From: Candidatus Poseidoniaceae archaeon
Lineage (GTDB): Archaea > Thermoplasmatota > Poseidoniia > Poseidoniales > Poseidoniaceae
Length of the DNA: 64,000 bases
Assembly: GCA_938075675.1 (NCBI GenBank)
Contig: CALJHE010000002.1
Coordinates: 62,001-126,000 of the forward strand
Reading direction: 5' to 3'
How positions within the stretch are numbered: the first letter of the stretch is position 1; every line of letters starts with the position of its first letter. The position numbers and the translations under genes are program-made. The notes beneath the pieces were generated by a model, which was not told the origin of the DNA, ran no database searches, and saw only the letters and a program-made list of their open reading frames with translations. Shown here piece by piece: positions 18,434-28,524 of this stretch.

Positions 18434-20212
18434 TCAATGATCGAACGAATAGTAATCGCCAATTCCCCGTTGTTCCCTGTCTTTTCGACTTTCCATCTTG
18501 TTAATCCGTGGGCGCTTTGAGTCGTGATCACGACGGAAGGTGACATTCACGCCTTGTAAAAATCGATTCATCCCGTCGCGGAGTTTGAAAGGTCCCTCAG
18601 CTTTACCGTGAACGCCTCCCTCACCTTCGAAGACAAGTAAGGAGTCACTTACAATATCGATGAAGTAGACATCGTGGTCAATAACGAATGCTGATTTCTC
18701 GTTGGCTTCCATCGTTCTACGAATCGCTTTGGCTGCCTCCATGCGGGCATTTGCATCCAAGTGAGCTGAAGGTTCATCGAGAAGATACAAGTCTGCATCA
18801 CGGCCAAGGCAGATAGCGATAGAAACGGCCTGACGTTCTCCACCGGATAATTTCTTGACTCGCTTAGGAAGAAGTTGGTCGACGCCTAAAGCACGAATCA
18901 CGTTAACATTGTACTCTCCAACACGCCACTTTGGGCCGATCTCACTGTCGAGCCATAGTTGAACACTGCAGTCCATGTCAACGTCAATGTGTTGAGGTTT
19001 GTAAGAAATGGTTGCGTTCTCAGTAACCCAACCTTCGTCGTACCCATGCTCACCTGCCAAGACTTTGATCATGGTCGACTTTCCTGTTCCATTTGGACCG
19101 ACGACACCCACAACTTCCGAGCGGTGGACAGCACCTTCTCCTGTTGTCAGTTTGAAGTCACCAAGCGTTTTGGTAAGACCTCCCCACGATACCACTTCCG
19201 AACCTATTTCTGAAATCCTGTCGCTGTGGTTGAGGAACTTAATCGGTTTATCTCGAATACGAACATTTTGTTCTGGAAGGAAACCATCGAGGTATGTATT
19301 GATAGCCTGACGGGTTGTTCGTGCAGGAGTAAAAATTCCGAAAGCACCTTTCTTTCCATAGACAATATGGACCAGATCAGCCAGTACATCCAGAACTGCA
19401 AGGTCGTGTTCAATCACAATAACTCTCTTGGTTTCAGCCAATTTTTGTATAATGCGGACGATGCGCATTCGTTCGTGTATGTCCAAATACGAGGAGGGTT
19501 CGTCAAAGAAATATACATCGACATCTCGCAAAAGTGTAGCACAGATAGCCATTCGTTGTAATTCTCCACCAGACAATTGCTGTACTGTTCGTTCCAGAAG
19601 ATGGTCAATTCCTAAATCACTGGTCAGCTGTTCAAACATGTTGCGTTCATCGACCCGCGAGAGTAGATCACGAACTGTGCCCTTGATTTTCTTGGGGAGG
19701 CGGTCAACATTCTGAGGTTTGAGGGCAACCCGGATGTCCCCTTTTTTGACTGCGACGAAGAAGTCACGTAACTCACCCCGTGGAAGTGATTCAATAACTT
19801 CGTCCCAATCTGCTTCCTTGTTGAGCCAGTCACCAAGGTTTGGAATCATTCTCCCCGATAGAGCATTGATTGCTGTTGATTTACCCATTCCGTTCGGGCC
19901 AAGAATACCAACTACGCTTTCCTTTGAGGGAGTAGGGAGACGGAACAATCTGAAACCGTTCATTGAATATCTGTGAATCATATCGGTTTCTAACTCACTT
20001 GGAAGTTGTTCAATGATGAGAGCGTCATGAGGACACTTATTGACACAGATTCCACATCCAATACAGAGACTTTCCGAGATGTGAGGCTTACCAGTTTTCT
20101 CGTCGAGAATGATGCATTCCTGACCGTTTCGAACCGGTGGGCAAAATGCATGGCATTCATCGTTACACTTCTTTGGTTGACAATTGTCCTCTTTGAGGAC
20201 TGCGACTCTCAT
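18434..20212 (-). CDS. ABCE1/Rli1 ribosome recycling ATPase
   Basis: N-terminal Fe-S ferredoxin domain (ESLCIGCGICVNKCPHDAL), two ABC domains (GPNGMGKST, GPNGTGKST; LSGGELQR, LSGGERQA). Confidence 0.96.
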   Translation of the reverse strand: MRVAVLKEDNCQPKKCNDECHAFCPPVRNGQECIILDEKTGKPHISESLCIGCGICVNKCPHDALIIEQLPSELETDMIHRYSMNGFRLFRLPTPSKESVVGILGPNGMGKSTAINALSGRMIPNLGDWLNKEADWDEVIESLPRGELRDFFVAVKKGDIRVALKPQNVDRLPKKIKGTVRDLLSRVDERNMFEQLTSDLGIDHLLERTVQQLSGGELQRMAICATLLRDVDVYFFDEPSSYLDIHERMRIVRIIQKLAETKRVIVIEHDLAVLDVLADLVHIVYGKKGAFGIFTPARTTRQAINTYLDGFLPEQNVRIRDKPIKFLNHSDRISEIGSEVVSWGGLTKTLGDFKLTTGEGAVHRSEVVGVVGPNGTGKSTMIKVLAGEHGYDEGWVTENATISYKPQHIDVDMDCSVQLWLDSEIGPKWRVGEYNVNVIRALGVDQLLPKRVKKLSGGERQAVSIAICLGRDADLYLLDEPSAHLDANARMEAAKAIRRTMEANEKSAFVIDHDVYFIDIVSDSLLVFEGEGGVHGKAEGPFKLRDGMNRFLQGVNVTFRRDHDSKRPRINKMESRKDREQRGIGDYYSFDH

Positions 20213-20325
20213 TCATTCACCTCCTGTTGCTGTAATGTTTGCTTTCGGTTCGGACTTAAGGAACTCTCGCCCAATAAGCCTCAACAAACGAGGTTTGTTT
20301 GACACTGGGCTTGGCCCAATGGGTT

Positions 20326-20865
20326 TCAAATGAGTCCCTTGAGGTGCTCGTGTCCCTTGATGAGGCGTACTGTGCAAGGGGTTGGGAATTTCATGCTCGC
20401 CTTGCGAAGTGCATCACGGGCGGTCAGGTAGTTCTCTGGATGAACTTGCAAAGAGATCACTCGCTGTCCACGCTTGACACGGGCAGCAGTACCGACGTTC
20501 TTTCCGAAAGCACATCGCATACCTTGTGAAACACGGTCAGCACCTGCTCCAGTTGCTTGCTTGTTTTCACGAAGGACATGATGAGGGAAGGTGTGGACAC
20601 GGAGAGCGTATCCTTGGGTTCCAGCAATCTTACGGATGGTTGAGTTGGAGATAACACGGGCAGCTTCGAGGGCTGTGTGTCGGATTTGACAGTTGTTGTC
20701 AGCACGGAGTTCCATGACGACAGGGAACTTTCCTGTCTCCGCAGCAACACGGTTTCCGACGTGGTACTGGTGAATTCTGTTGTTTGGCACACCGCCGATG
20801 TACTTACGTCGGGTGTAGGCAGGACCTTTGAGGCGGCGATACATCGATGCTGGTTTACGTGCCAT
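20326..20865 (-). CDS. rpl10e: Ribosomal protein uL16 (L10e, archaeal)
   Basis: MARKPASMYRRLKGPAYTRRKYIGGVPNNRIHQYHVGN...VSQGMRCAFGKNVGTAARVKRGQRV. Confidence 0.95.
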   Translation of the reverse strand: MARKPASMYRRLKGPAYTRRKYIGGVPNNRIHQYHVGNRVAAETGKFPVVMELRADNNCQIRHTALEAARVISNSTIRKIAGTQGYALRVHTFPHHVLRENKQATGAGADRVSQGMRCAFGKNVGTAARVKRGQRVISLQVHPENYLTARDALRKASMKFPTPCTVRLIKGHEHLKGLI

Positions 20866-21013
20866 GATACTCTCTCCAAGCACTCCTGCGACCAATGTTT
20901 CCTTTATCATCTCTCCGCTTCATCCGTTCGGCACAAATTCAAGAAATGTGGAAGAACTCCTTCGTTCACATTTCGATAAAAGGTTTCATGTGCTCCTTTC
21001 ACACCCTTCAATC

Positions 21014-22258
21014 ATGGCGAAGGGGTGGCGTGGACTTCTTGAGGAAGAATCTGAACACCAGTGGCTAGCCATGGGTGGATTTTTCGTATTCATCATCATC
21101 GGGGCTTTGCTGATTCAAGGCACATCTACCCTCCCTGGGGTAGACTATCGAACCAACGGTTTGGACGAAATGGATGGCCGAGTACTGGAAATAATCTACG
21201 GCGACTCTGGCTCGTATACTGCAATGGTCATCAACAACGGTGAAGGCCAACTCTTCCATCACAACAACGATGTCGAAGTTCACGACATAGGTGGAGAATA
21301 CCCTGATGTACTCGGACTCAATTTCATCACGGAATTGCACGATGGTAGCATCGCAGTATCTCCGCAGAACAACACCCTTGACATCATCCATGTAAACGCT
21401 GAAATGGAGCGCACCGTTCTACCGCTAACCGATGGCGAAGAACAATTTGACGTGCTGGATTTGGCAGAACAACAATCAGAGGATTCCTATCGCTGGCTTA
21501 TGGTCACAGATGAGGCAGAATCTTCCGGTCTTCGAGGCTTTGGACCGGTAGGAAGTGCACTGCTTCCAGTTGATGAACCAATGAAAAATGCAGACCTAAC
21601 GGTCGCAACACCTGCTCCATCAAACATCAACTGGAGGATGGTTGAATCCTTAGGCGATGGCCAATGGGTAGCCGTGGGCTCCATGGGTAGCGTATTCGGG
21701 AACGATGATAGCCCAGCAACCCCGACGAAACATCCAGTCATAGGATTCATCACATGGAACGACGGCCCTACTGCGCCAATGCTGACATCTATCGAAGAGA
21801 TCGACAAGGGTGAAATCCATTCACTTATCCAACTTGAAAACGGAACATTACTGGCTGCTGGAACAGATTCGGCACTTTACATCGCCAAAGACCGAACAAC
21901 GACTTCTATTGATGTAGCAAGTGTTTCGGCTTCAATCGATGAAACTGGAAAGATATGGTTGCTTGGCAGTAAAGGTAGTACATCCGTAATTCGATTCGCC
22001 GATGGAGAATTGGAAACTTTACCTCTGTCACGCCCGATTCCCCTCAACATCGAAGTCTCTGATGTATCAGACGACATCCTCCATGCGCACGGAGTCAATG
22101 AGAACGGCGAACCTGTGACCTACTCTATCGACACTTTGGCAATTGGCTCTATAGAGAGTGGCCGAGGATTTTTGAACCTTATGTTCGTTGCCATATCGAG
22201 CGTTGTGCTTGGTGTAATGTTATGGACGGGAAGCAAGAGATTGATTCAAAACCAATGA
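21014..22258 (+). CDS. Membrane-anchored beta-propeller-like extracytoplasmic protein
   Basis: N-terminal TM (WLAMGGFFVFIIIGALLIQGTS), repeated propeller-like blades, C-terminal TM (FLNLMFVAISSVVLGVMLWTGSKR). Confidence 0.7.
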   Translation: MAKGWRGLLEEESEHQWLAMGGFFVFIIIGALLIQGTSTLPGVDYRTNGLDEMDGRVLEIIYGDSGSYTAMVINNGEGQLFHHNNDVEVHDIGGEYPDVLGLNFITELHDGSIAVSPQNNTLDIIHVNAEMERTVLPLTDGEEQFDVLDLAEQQSEDSYRWLMVTDEAESSGLRGFGPVGSALLPVDEPMKNADLTVATPAPSNINWRMVESLGDGQWVAVGSMGSVFGNDDSPATPTKHPVIGFITWNDGPTAPMLTSIEEIDKGEIHSLIQLENGTLLAAGTDSALYIAKDRTTTSIDVASVSASIDETGKIWLLGSKGSTSVIRFADGELETLPLSRPIPLNIEVSDVSDDILHAHGVNENGEPVTYSIDTLAIGSIESGRGFLNLMFVAISSVVLGVMLWTGSKRLIQNQ

Positions 22259-22366
22259 TGTGGAATTTGTCTCAGAAAAAAGGACTTCTTTCTCGACGGC
22301 GCGAGAACCTTCATGTGCTCTCGGCAACGACAGAGAACTCCAGCGAGAGTAAGGAGTGTATCGAGT

Positions 22367-25021
22367 ATGGCAAAAAGGGGTATGATGGACCAATTTATGG
22401 ACATCAAGGAAGAACACCCCGATACTATTCTTTTCTTCCGCATGGGGGACTTTTACGAACTGTTTCACGAAGACGCTGTCGTTGGTTCAGAAGTGTTGGG
22501 ACTTGCGCTCACTTCAAGGGATAAGAAAGCGGCAAAGCCAATCCAAATGGCCGGATTCCCGTGGCATGCACTGGAAGACAATATACGAGTCATGCTCAAG
22601 GCTGGGCACAAGGTTACCGTAGCAGAGCAAGAGCAAGAATTGAGGGAAGGTGCCAAACTCCTCGAGAGGATTGTTACGCGTGTCTACACGCCTGGTAGCC
22701 TGTATGAAGAATCGTTACTCGGAACAGACGAACGCTCACTGCTTGTATCTGTCACCCTTGGAAAAGATGGTTTAGGGCTTGGTATTTTTGATGCATCGAC
22801 AGGGCAAGCGTGGGCTTCAAATCTCGAAGGAGACGACCGATTCGCACGTGCATTGGATGAAATAATGCGTTGGAAGCCAACGGAAATTGTCGTTTCTCCG
22901 AAAGATGCGGAGGATGATTCGCTGTGTGCTCTCTTTTCACACTTAGACGGCGTTCTCATCAGCCAACACCGAGCCAGCGATTCGAAACGAAGAAATCGCC
23001 TTGAGAAAGTTCTCAAAGTTGCCGATTTGGGTCATTTGGATTTAGACGATGCCCCATTGGCATTAGCTGCGGCAGGGCTTGCAGCTGACTATCTGGCAAC
23101 AATGCACATTGCTGATGAAGTGCCCATACGCGATATCGAAGTCATCGATGAAGCAGGACACTTGGTATTGGACCAAACAACCCTACGCAATTTGGAATTG
23201 ACATCAACATTGGCAGGAGAATTCGAAGGCAGTCTTCTTGCCTCTCTGAATGCGTGCAGAAGTGCGATGGGGCGGCGGCTGCTGAAAACATGGATACTCC
23301 GTCCATTATGCAATATCGAAGCAATTCATGCTCGCCATGAAGCAGTTGGCTCACTCTCTCGATCTGCTCGGCGGCTCGATGCTATCCGTGAAGCATTACG
23401 TGGTTTGAGAGATATGGAGCGGCTCGCAACTCAATTGGCTTACAACCGGTCAAACGGCCGAGACCTCATGGCTGTATCAGACGCATTAGAGCGTATGCCA
23501 GCCATCATTAATTTGTGCCAAGAAACAGAAAACCCCCTGCTTTCTCACCTCTCCAGTGACCTTGACTGTTTGAGTGAGATGGCAGAAGATATCCGCAGGA
23601 CTCTCGTGGATGAACCACCTTTGAGCATCAGAGATGGAGGTCTCGTTCGAACCGGATTGAACCAAAGTATCGACGAACTACGAGACACTTCTGCGACTGG
23701 ACATTCTTGGTTCAGAAACTTGGAATTACAGTTACGTACAGAACTTGAAATCCCTTCGCTGAAAGTTCGTATGAACCGTCAAATTGGATGGTTTATAGAA
23801 GTGACAAAATCCAATGAAAACAAAGTCCCAGACGAATGGCGACGAAAGCAACAAATGACGAATGGATCACGATACATTACGACTGAACTCGCTGAACGCG
23901 ACGACCTTTTACTCACTGCTGACACCAAGGTAAAGGAACTTGAGTACAGAGAATTCATCGCTTTGAGAGAACGCTGCAAAGTCAACGCACAAACTCTGGC
24001 AAACATTGCTGGGAGAGTGGCTGCGATTGATGTCCTCCAATGCTTTGCATCCATAGCCCGCACACGCTCATGGACTCGTCCTGAACTAACTGACGGTCAT
24101 CACCTCAAGGCAGATGGTGCACGGCATCCGACGCTTGAAACCCAGTCCGGTTTCGTTCCAAACGATATTCATCTCAAAAAGAAGAGAAATTTCCTGTTGA
24201 TTACCGGACCAAACATGGGTGGGAAATCGACCTATCTGCGTACGACTGCACTGCTCACAATTCTGGCTCAATGCGGGAGCTTTGTTCCAGCAAAGAAAGC
24301 AAAAATTGGATTAGTCGACCGAATATTCACGCGTGTTGGAGCCAGCGACGACTTACGTCGTGGACGTTCAACCTTCATGATGGAGATGATTGAAGTTGCA
24401 CATATTCTTCGCCGGGCGACATCACAATCTTTGGTTCTGCTGGACGAAATAGGTAGAGGCACATCAACATTCGACGGATTATCGATTGCTTGGTCGGTTA
24501 CTGAAGACATATGCAGGCGCATTGGTTCACGGACATTGTTTGCCACACACTATCATCAGCTGATTGGCTTGGAGGGAGAAGTGGACGGACTCGTAAACGT
24601 ACATGTCCAGGTCGCTCAAGCCGACGGTGAGTTGCGTTTCATGCATACCGTTGCTGATGGCCCTTGCGATGATTCATATGGTGTTCAAGTTGCTGCCTTG
24701 GCTGGACTTCCAAGAGCGGTAGTCGAACGAGCGTCAGACCTCCTCGCTTTCCTTGAACAACAAGCAGACGGGGCTAAGGCCGGCGAAACCGGAACTCCGT
24801 CAGCCCGTGCCCAAGGGCAATCCAGCATCATGGGTTATTTTGCGGCTGCCGCAATGAACCAAACACAGCAATCATCACCTTCGACACCAAGTATTCTCCC
24901 TGAGCAGCAAAAGACACTGGAATACCTAAGTCAAATCGACGCTGATGAACTTTCACCCAAGCAGGCACACGATGCCCTCTATAGACTTAAGAAACTCCTT
25001 GGCGGTGAAACAAATGTCTGA
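22367..25021 (+). CDS. mutS: DNA mismatch repair protein MutS (bacterial MutS1 type)
   Basis: MAKRGMMDQFMDIKEEHPDTILFFRMGDFYELFHEDA (mismatch FxE region), TGPNMGGKSTYLR Walker A, VLLDEIGRGTSTFDGLSIAW. Confidence 0.97.
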   Translation: MAKRGMMDQFMDIKEEHPDTILFFRMGDFYELFHEDAVVGSEVLGLALTSRDKKAAKPIQMAGFPWHALEDNIRVMLKAGHKVTVAEQEQELREGAKLLERIVTRVYTPGSLYEESLLGTDERSLLVSVTLGKDGLGLGIFDASTGQAWASNLEGDDRFARALDEIMRWKPTEIVVSPKDAEDDSLCALFSHLDGVLISQHRASDSKRRNRLEKVLKVADLGHLDLDDAPLALAAAGLAADYLATMHIADEVPIRDIEVIDEAGHLVLDQTTLRNLELTSTLAGEFEGSLLASLNACRSAMGRRLLKTWILRPLCNIEAIHARHEAVGSLSRSARRLDAIREALRGLRDMERLATQLAYNRSNGRDLMAVSDALERMPAIINLCQETENPLLSHLSSDLDCLSEMAEDIRRTLVDEPPLSIRDGGLVRTGLNQSIDELRDTSATGHSWFRNLELQLRTELEIPSLKVRMNRQIGWFIEVTKSNENKVPDEWRRKQQMTNGSRYITTELAERDDLLLTADTKVKELEYREFIALRERCKVNAQTLANIAGRVAAIDVLQCFASIARTRSWTRPELTDGHHLKADGARHPTLETQSGFVPNDIHLKKKRNFLLITGPNMGGKSTYLRTTALLTILAQCGSFVPAKKAKIGLVDRIFTRVGASDDLRRGRSTFMMEMIEVAHILRRATSQSLVLLDEIGRGTSTFDGLSIAWSVTEDICRRIGSRTLFATHYHQLIGLEGEVDGLVNVHVQVAQADGELRFMHTVADGPCDDSYGVQVAALAGLPRAVVERASDLLAFLEQQADGAKAGETGTPSARAQGQSSIMGYFAAAAMNQTQQSSPSTPSILPEQQKTLEYLSQIDADELSPKQAHDALYRLKKLLGGETNV

Positions 25022-27020
25022 ACCGAACCGCATCATTCAACTCGATGAGACGACCATAGGCCATATCGCCGCAGGCGAAGTCGTTGAAAGACCTGCACAA
25101 GTGGTCAAAGAATTGCTTGAGAACAGCCTTGATGCTGGCTCTGAACGCCTCGTCATCACCATAGAGCGTGGAGGTTTTGACTTGATACGAGTCGAAGATG
25201 ATGGAAGCGGGATTGATGAAGACGACTTACGCCTCGCCCTTGACCGGCATGCAACTTCAAAGTTGAAGAAGGCTGAAGATCTCAATTCCATCCATACCCT
25301 CGGATTTCGAGGTGAGGCTCTAGCAAGTATCGGCATGGTTTCTCACCTGTCCATATCCAGCCGACCAGCAGGTAAGGATGGTAAATCCATTACCATGGAA
25401 AACGGAGTAAAGGGGGATGTCGAACCGTTTGGAATGCAGCACGGCACCAGAATTGATGTCGAACATCTATTTCGAAATACCCCCGCTCGACTTGCTTTCC
25501 AACGACGCCCCGCAACCGAAAACTCACGAATCGTCGATGTCGTGGTGGCTCATGCCATGGCACACCAGTTGACTGGCTTTCGTTTGGTTATTGATGAGAG
25601 AGTCATGCTAGACATTCCAGTTGCTGATTCAATGACGGACCGACTTTTTGATCTGCTCGGTGGTCAAGTTGAATCAATGCTGGAGATGACTTCGCCCGAT
25701 GGAGATGCTGAAGCGCCCGGAACCGAAAGGTGGACAGGATGGATCAGTACCCCTGACATCACGCGTGGCAAGGGTGACGATATTCACATTTTGATTAACG
25801 AACGGCCAGTGGCTGCAGGTCCGTTTTTGCAAGCCATACGTCGTGGATACAGAACAAGACTCATGCAAGGAAGACATCCAATTGCCGTACTATCGCTCAC
25901 CCTGCCTCCGGATGAAGTGGATGTGAACGTCCACCCTACAAAACGTGAAGTGCGATTGAGGCACTCATGGAGAGTTCTAGAAAGACTTGAACGAGCGATT
26001 GCTCATACCCTAGAATCGGTTCCAACACAACCCGATGCTGCCGGGGGCATCCCCGGACTACAAGGCCTTGGAATCAAAAAGGTCACATCGATTCAAGAAC
26101 ACCTTGCGCCGCAAACTTCACCACAGAATACCCTTGACGCAGCTGCTGGCTCACCAACTCTCGTACTTCCAAAAGAAAACCAAGCAGAGACTCCACCTGC
26201 TTGGGCAATCGCAGCTGGAGCACAACTGAACCTCCATGGAAGCCAAGCAACAGAACCTGAGGTTGAAGCCAAAAAGCGTCCTCAATCAACCGCTCCTGCG
26301 GCACAAGATACCTTGCCGGGCTTAGATGAAAAGCCAACTGCTCCCGCATTATCTCCCGCTGAGCGAATTCTGCACCGCCATGCTGGTTGTGGCTACCAGG
26401 TCTCTCCGAACGAAGAAAAACCACTCGACGGCATCATCAATGAGCTTCCAGAAATGGAACCGCTTGCCCAGTTTGCAGATTCGTATATCTTAGTCCAGGC
26501 AGAAGATGAGTTACTTCTTATCGACCAACACGCATTGCATGAGCGGATTCGATATGAGCGTCTGCGTAACGATGAATCGCTTTGGGAGAGTCAAATGAAA
26601 CTTCAACCGGTACAGTTGAACCTTGATGCCCGACAATCCGTCCGAGTCGCTGCGTCGGTCGACACACTGTCTCAAGTTGGTTTTTCTCTGCGTGAAGGTG
26701 ACAGTGGTTGGATGGTTGATTCAGCCCCACAATTACTCGAAGGCGAAGAACTCGTTCCTTTCCTCCTCGATTTGCTTCAAGATACTGCAGAGGATGGGGC
26801 TCCACTCGAAACAGTTGATAGAAGAAAAGACCACTTGGCATTCCTCAATGCGTGCAGAGGCGCAGTAAAGGCCAACCAGAAACTCACCTTGCCTGAGATG
26901 CGAAGATTGCTGGACGATATGAGAAGAATACCAAACCCTTGGGCTTGCGTTCATGGAAGACCAACTGCACTGCGCTTACCGCTGAACGCTCTCGACCATC
27001 ACTTTGGTCGTCATGGTTAA
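25014..27020 (+). CDS. mutL: DNA mismatch repair protein MutL (endonuclease type)
   Basis: TIGHIAAGEVVERPAQVVKELLENSLDAGS; GFRGEALASI; C-terminal DQHALHERIRYE metal-binding motif. Confidence 0.97.
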   Translation: MSEPNRIIQLDETTIGHIAAGEVVERPAQVVKELLENSLDAGSERLVITIERGGFDLIRVEDDGSGIDEDDLRLALDRHATSKLKKAEDLNSIHTLGFRGEALASIGMVSHLSISSRPAGKDGKSITMENGVKGDVEPFGMQHGTRIDVEHLFRNTPARLAFQRRPATENSRIVDVVVAHAMAHQLTGFRLVIDERVMLDIPVADSMTDRLFDLLGGQVESMLEMTSPDGDAEAPGTERWTGWISTPDITRGKGDDIHILINERPVAAGPFLQAIRRGYRTRLMQGRHPIAVLSLTLPPDEVDVNVHPTKREVRLRHSWRVLERLERAIAHTLESVPTQPDAAGGIPGLQGLGIKKVTSIQEHLAPQTSPQNTLDAAAGSPTLVLPKENQAETPPAWAIAAGAQLNLHGSQATEPEVEAKKRPQSTAPAAQDTLPGLDEKPTAPALSPAERILHRHAGCGYQVSPNEEKPLDGIINELPEMEPLAQFADSYILVQAEDELLLIDQHALHERIRYERLRNDESLWESQMKLQPVQLNLDARQSVRVAASVDTLSQVGFSLREGDSGWMVDSAPQLLEGEELVPFLLDLLQDTAEDGAPLETVDRRKDHLAFLNACRGAVKANQKLTLPEMRRLLDDMRRIPNPWACVHGRPTALRLPLNALDHHFGRHG

Positions 27021-28450
27021 TCTTCAAGTGATGGGATTTGAACTGACTCGATTCCAACTCCTGCGTCTTGCAGACGTTGAACAAAGGCCTCATCAGCGAC
27101 ATGATGTAATTTTTGTCCAATCACCTCACCACCGGTTTTGGAAGCGAGGAGGACTGCTGTCATGAACAGACGGTGATCTCCGAACGTTGGAACAGGATGT
27201 TCCGGCTTGCTCGGAACTTGGTTTCCTTCAACCTCTACCCCATCGGCAAGAAGTGTAGCTTGCAATCCAAAGTGTTCGAGCAACTCAACAGTTCGTGTGA
27301 GGCGATTGCTTTCCTTGTGCGCTGCGTGAGCAGCCCCCGAAATCTTCCCACCACCGCCGAGGGCGAGTAAAGCAGCCATTGGTGGCAAAATGTCATTTGA
27401 ATCCGTCACATCCAAATGTACAGAAGAAGATTTATCCATTACTTCGAGTATGCCTCCAGACCACTTTATGCCATATTCTATAGCAGATTCTTGAAGGATT
27501 TCATGCCCAATGGCGTTCTCTGTGTCTGGCCAACCGATGAGTTGAATCTTCGAAGAAAGACAATAGGAAGCGAGGACGGCAAATGACGCCATGGATGCAT
27601 CCCCTGGAACGGCATAGGTGTCTTCACCATTTGGAGACCAAGGTTTCAGCAAGCACTTGCCATCGCTCAATTCCATTTTACAACCTGCAGACCGAACCAT
27701 TTCTGCCGTCAGAGATGAATGTCGATTTGAGACTCCTTTTCCTTCAAGAGTGAGTACCGTATCGGTTGGTAGATTTGTCGACGCTAAAATCCATGAAGAA
27801 AGTGGTTGACTGGAGTGGGAGATATCGAGATGAACTCCGGATTGTAGTTTATCAGTATCCCATGGACCAGAAAGAATCACTGGTAAACGTTCCAAGCCTT
27901 GTCCGATTGACACTTCGACTCCGGCTTGACGCAGTGAGTCCCAGAGAGGTTCTGAGTTGCGCATACGCAGCGACTGATCTCCATCGAGCATGATTGGGCC
28001 TTCCATTCCTGCAACTAGACCGGCAAGAAATCGTAGAGCAGTCCCCGAGTTGGCTGCATTAAGGACGCTTGCCGGACGACGAAATCCGTCCGTACCGACA
28101 CCGTGCATGACCCATTTGACTGAAAGTGGGTGTGGGCCAAGTTCCATAGGATTGATTTGGGTCAATAATTCTCCATCGGAGTCATAATCGTCAAACTTGA
28201 CACCCATCTGTGCTAAACAATTCCGCATGGCACGCACATCGTCACCCGATGCTGCAACATTTTCGAGGGTAATGCTTTGAGAGGTTTGAGAATAAAGAGC
28301 AAGAGCTCGGATGAGATGGCTTTTCGAAGGAGGTAAACGCCAATCAATCTTCGTGGAACTGGAACGAGGAGTCACTCGAAGAATGCGTAAATCATTGCGC
28401 CGGTGGTCCTTTCCAGAAGTGGTCCAGCGCTTCACCCACTTCTTCGCCAT
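27017..28450 (-). CDS. aroA: 3-phosphoshikimate 1-carboxyvinyltransferase (EPSP synthase)
   Basis: LPPSKSHLIRALAL, LNAANSGTALRFL, GDASMASFAVLA, GDHRLFMTAVLLA. Confidence 0.95.
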   Translation of the reverse strand: MAKKWVKRWTTSGKDHRRNDLRILRVTPRSSSTKIDWRLPPSKSHLIRALALYSQTSQSITLENVAASGDDVRAMRNCLAQMGVKFDDYDSDGELLTQINPMELGPHPLSVKWVMHGVGTDGFRRPASVLNAANSGTALRFLAGLVAGMEGPIMLDGDQSLRMRNSEPLWDSLRQAGVEVSIGQGLERLPVILSGPWDTDKLQSGVHLDISHSSQPLSSWILASTNLPTDTVLTLEGKGVSNRHSSLTAEMVRSAGCKMELSDGKCLLKPWSPNGEDTYAVPGDASMASFAVLASYCLSSKIQLIGWPDTENAIGHEILQESAIEYGIKWSGGILEVMDKSSSVHLDVTDSNDILPPMAALLALGGGGKISGAAHAAHKESNRLTRTVELLEHFGLQATLLADGVEVEGNQVPSKPEHPVPTFGDHRLFMTAVLLASKTGGEVIGQKLHHVADEAFVQRLQDAGVGIESVQIPSLED

Positions 28451-28524
28451 GGTGCTCCCAATCTCCGAATACCCATCAACCCTTGCAACACAGAATAAAA
28501 AGCCGAAGCCGCATAGGCTGTTCA

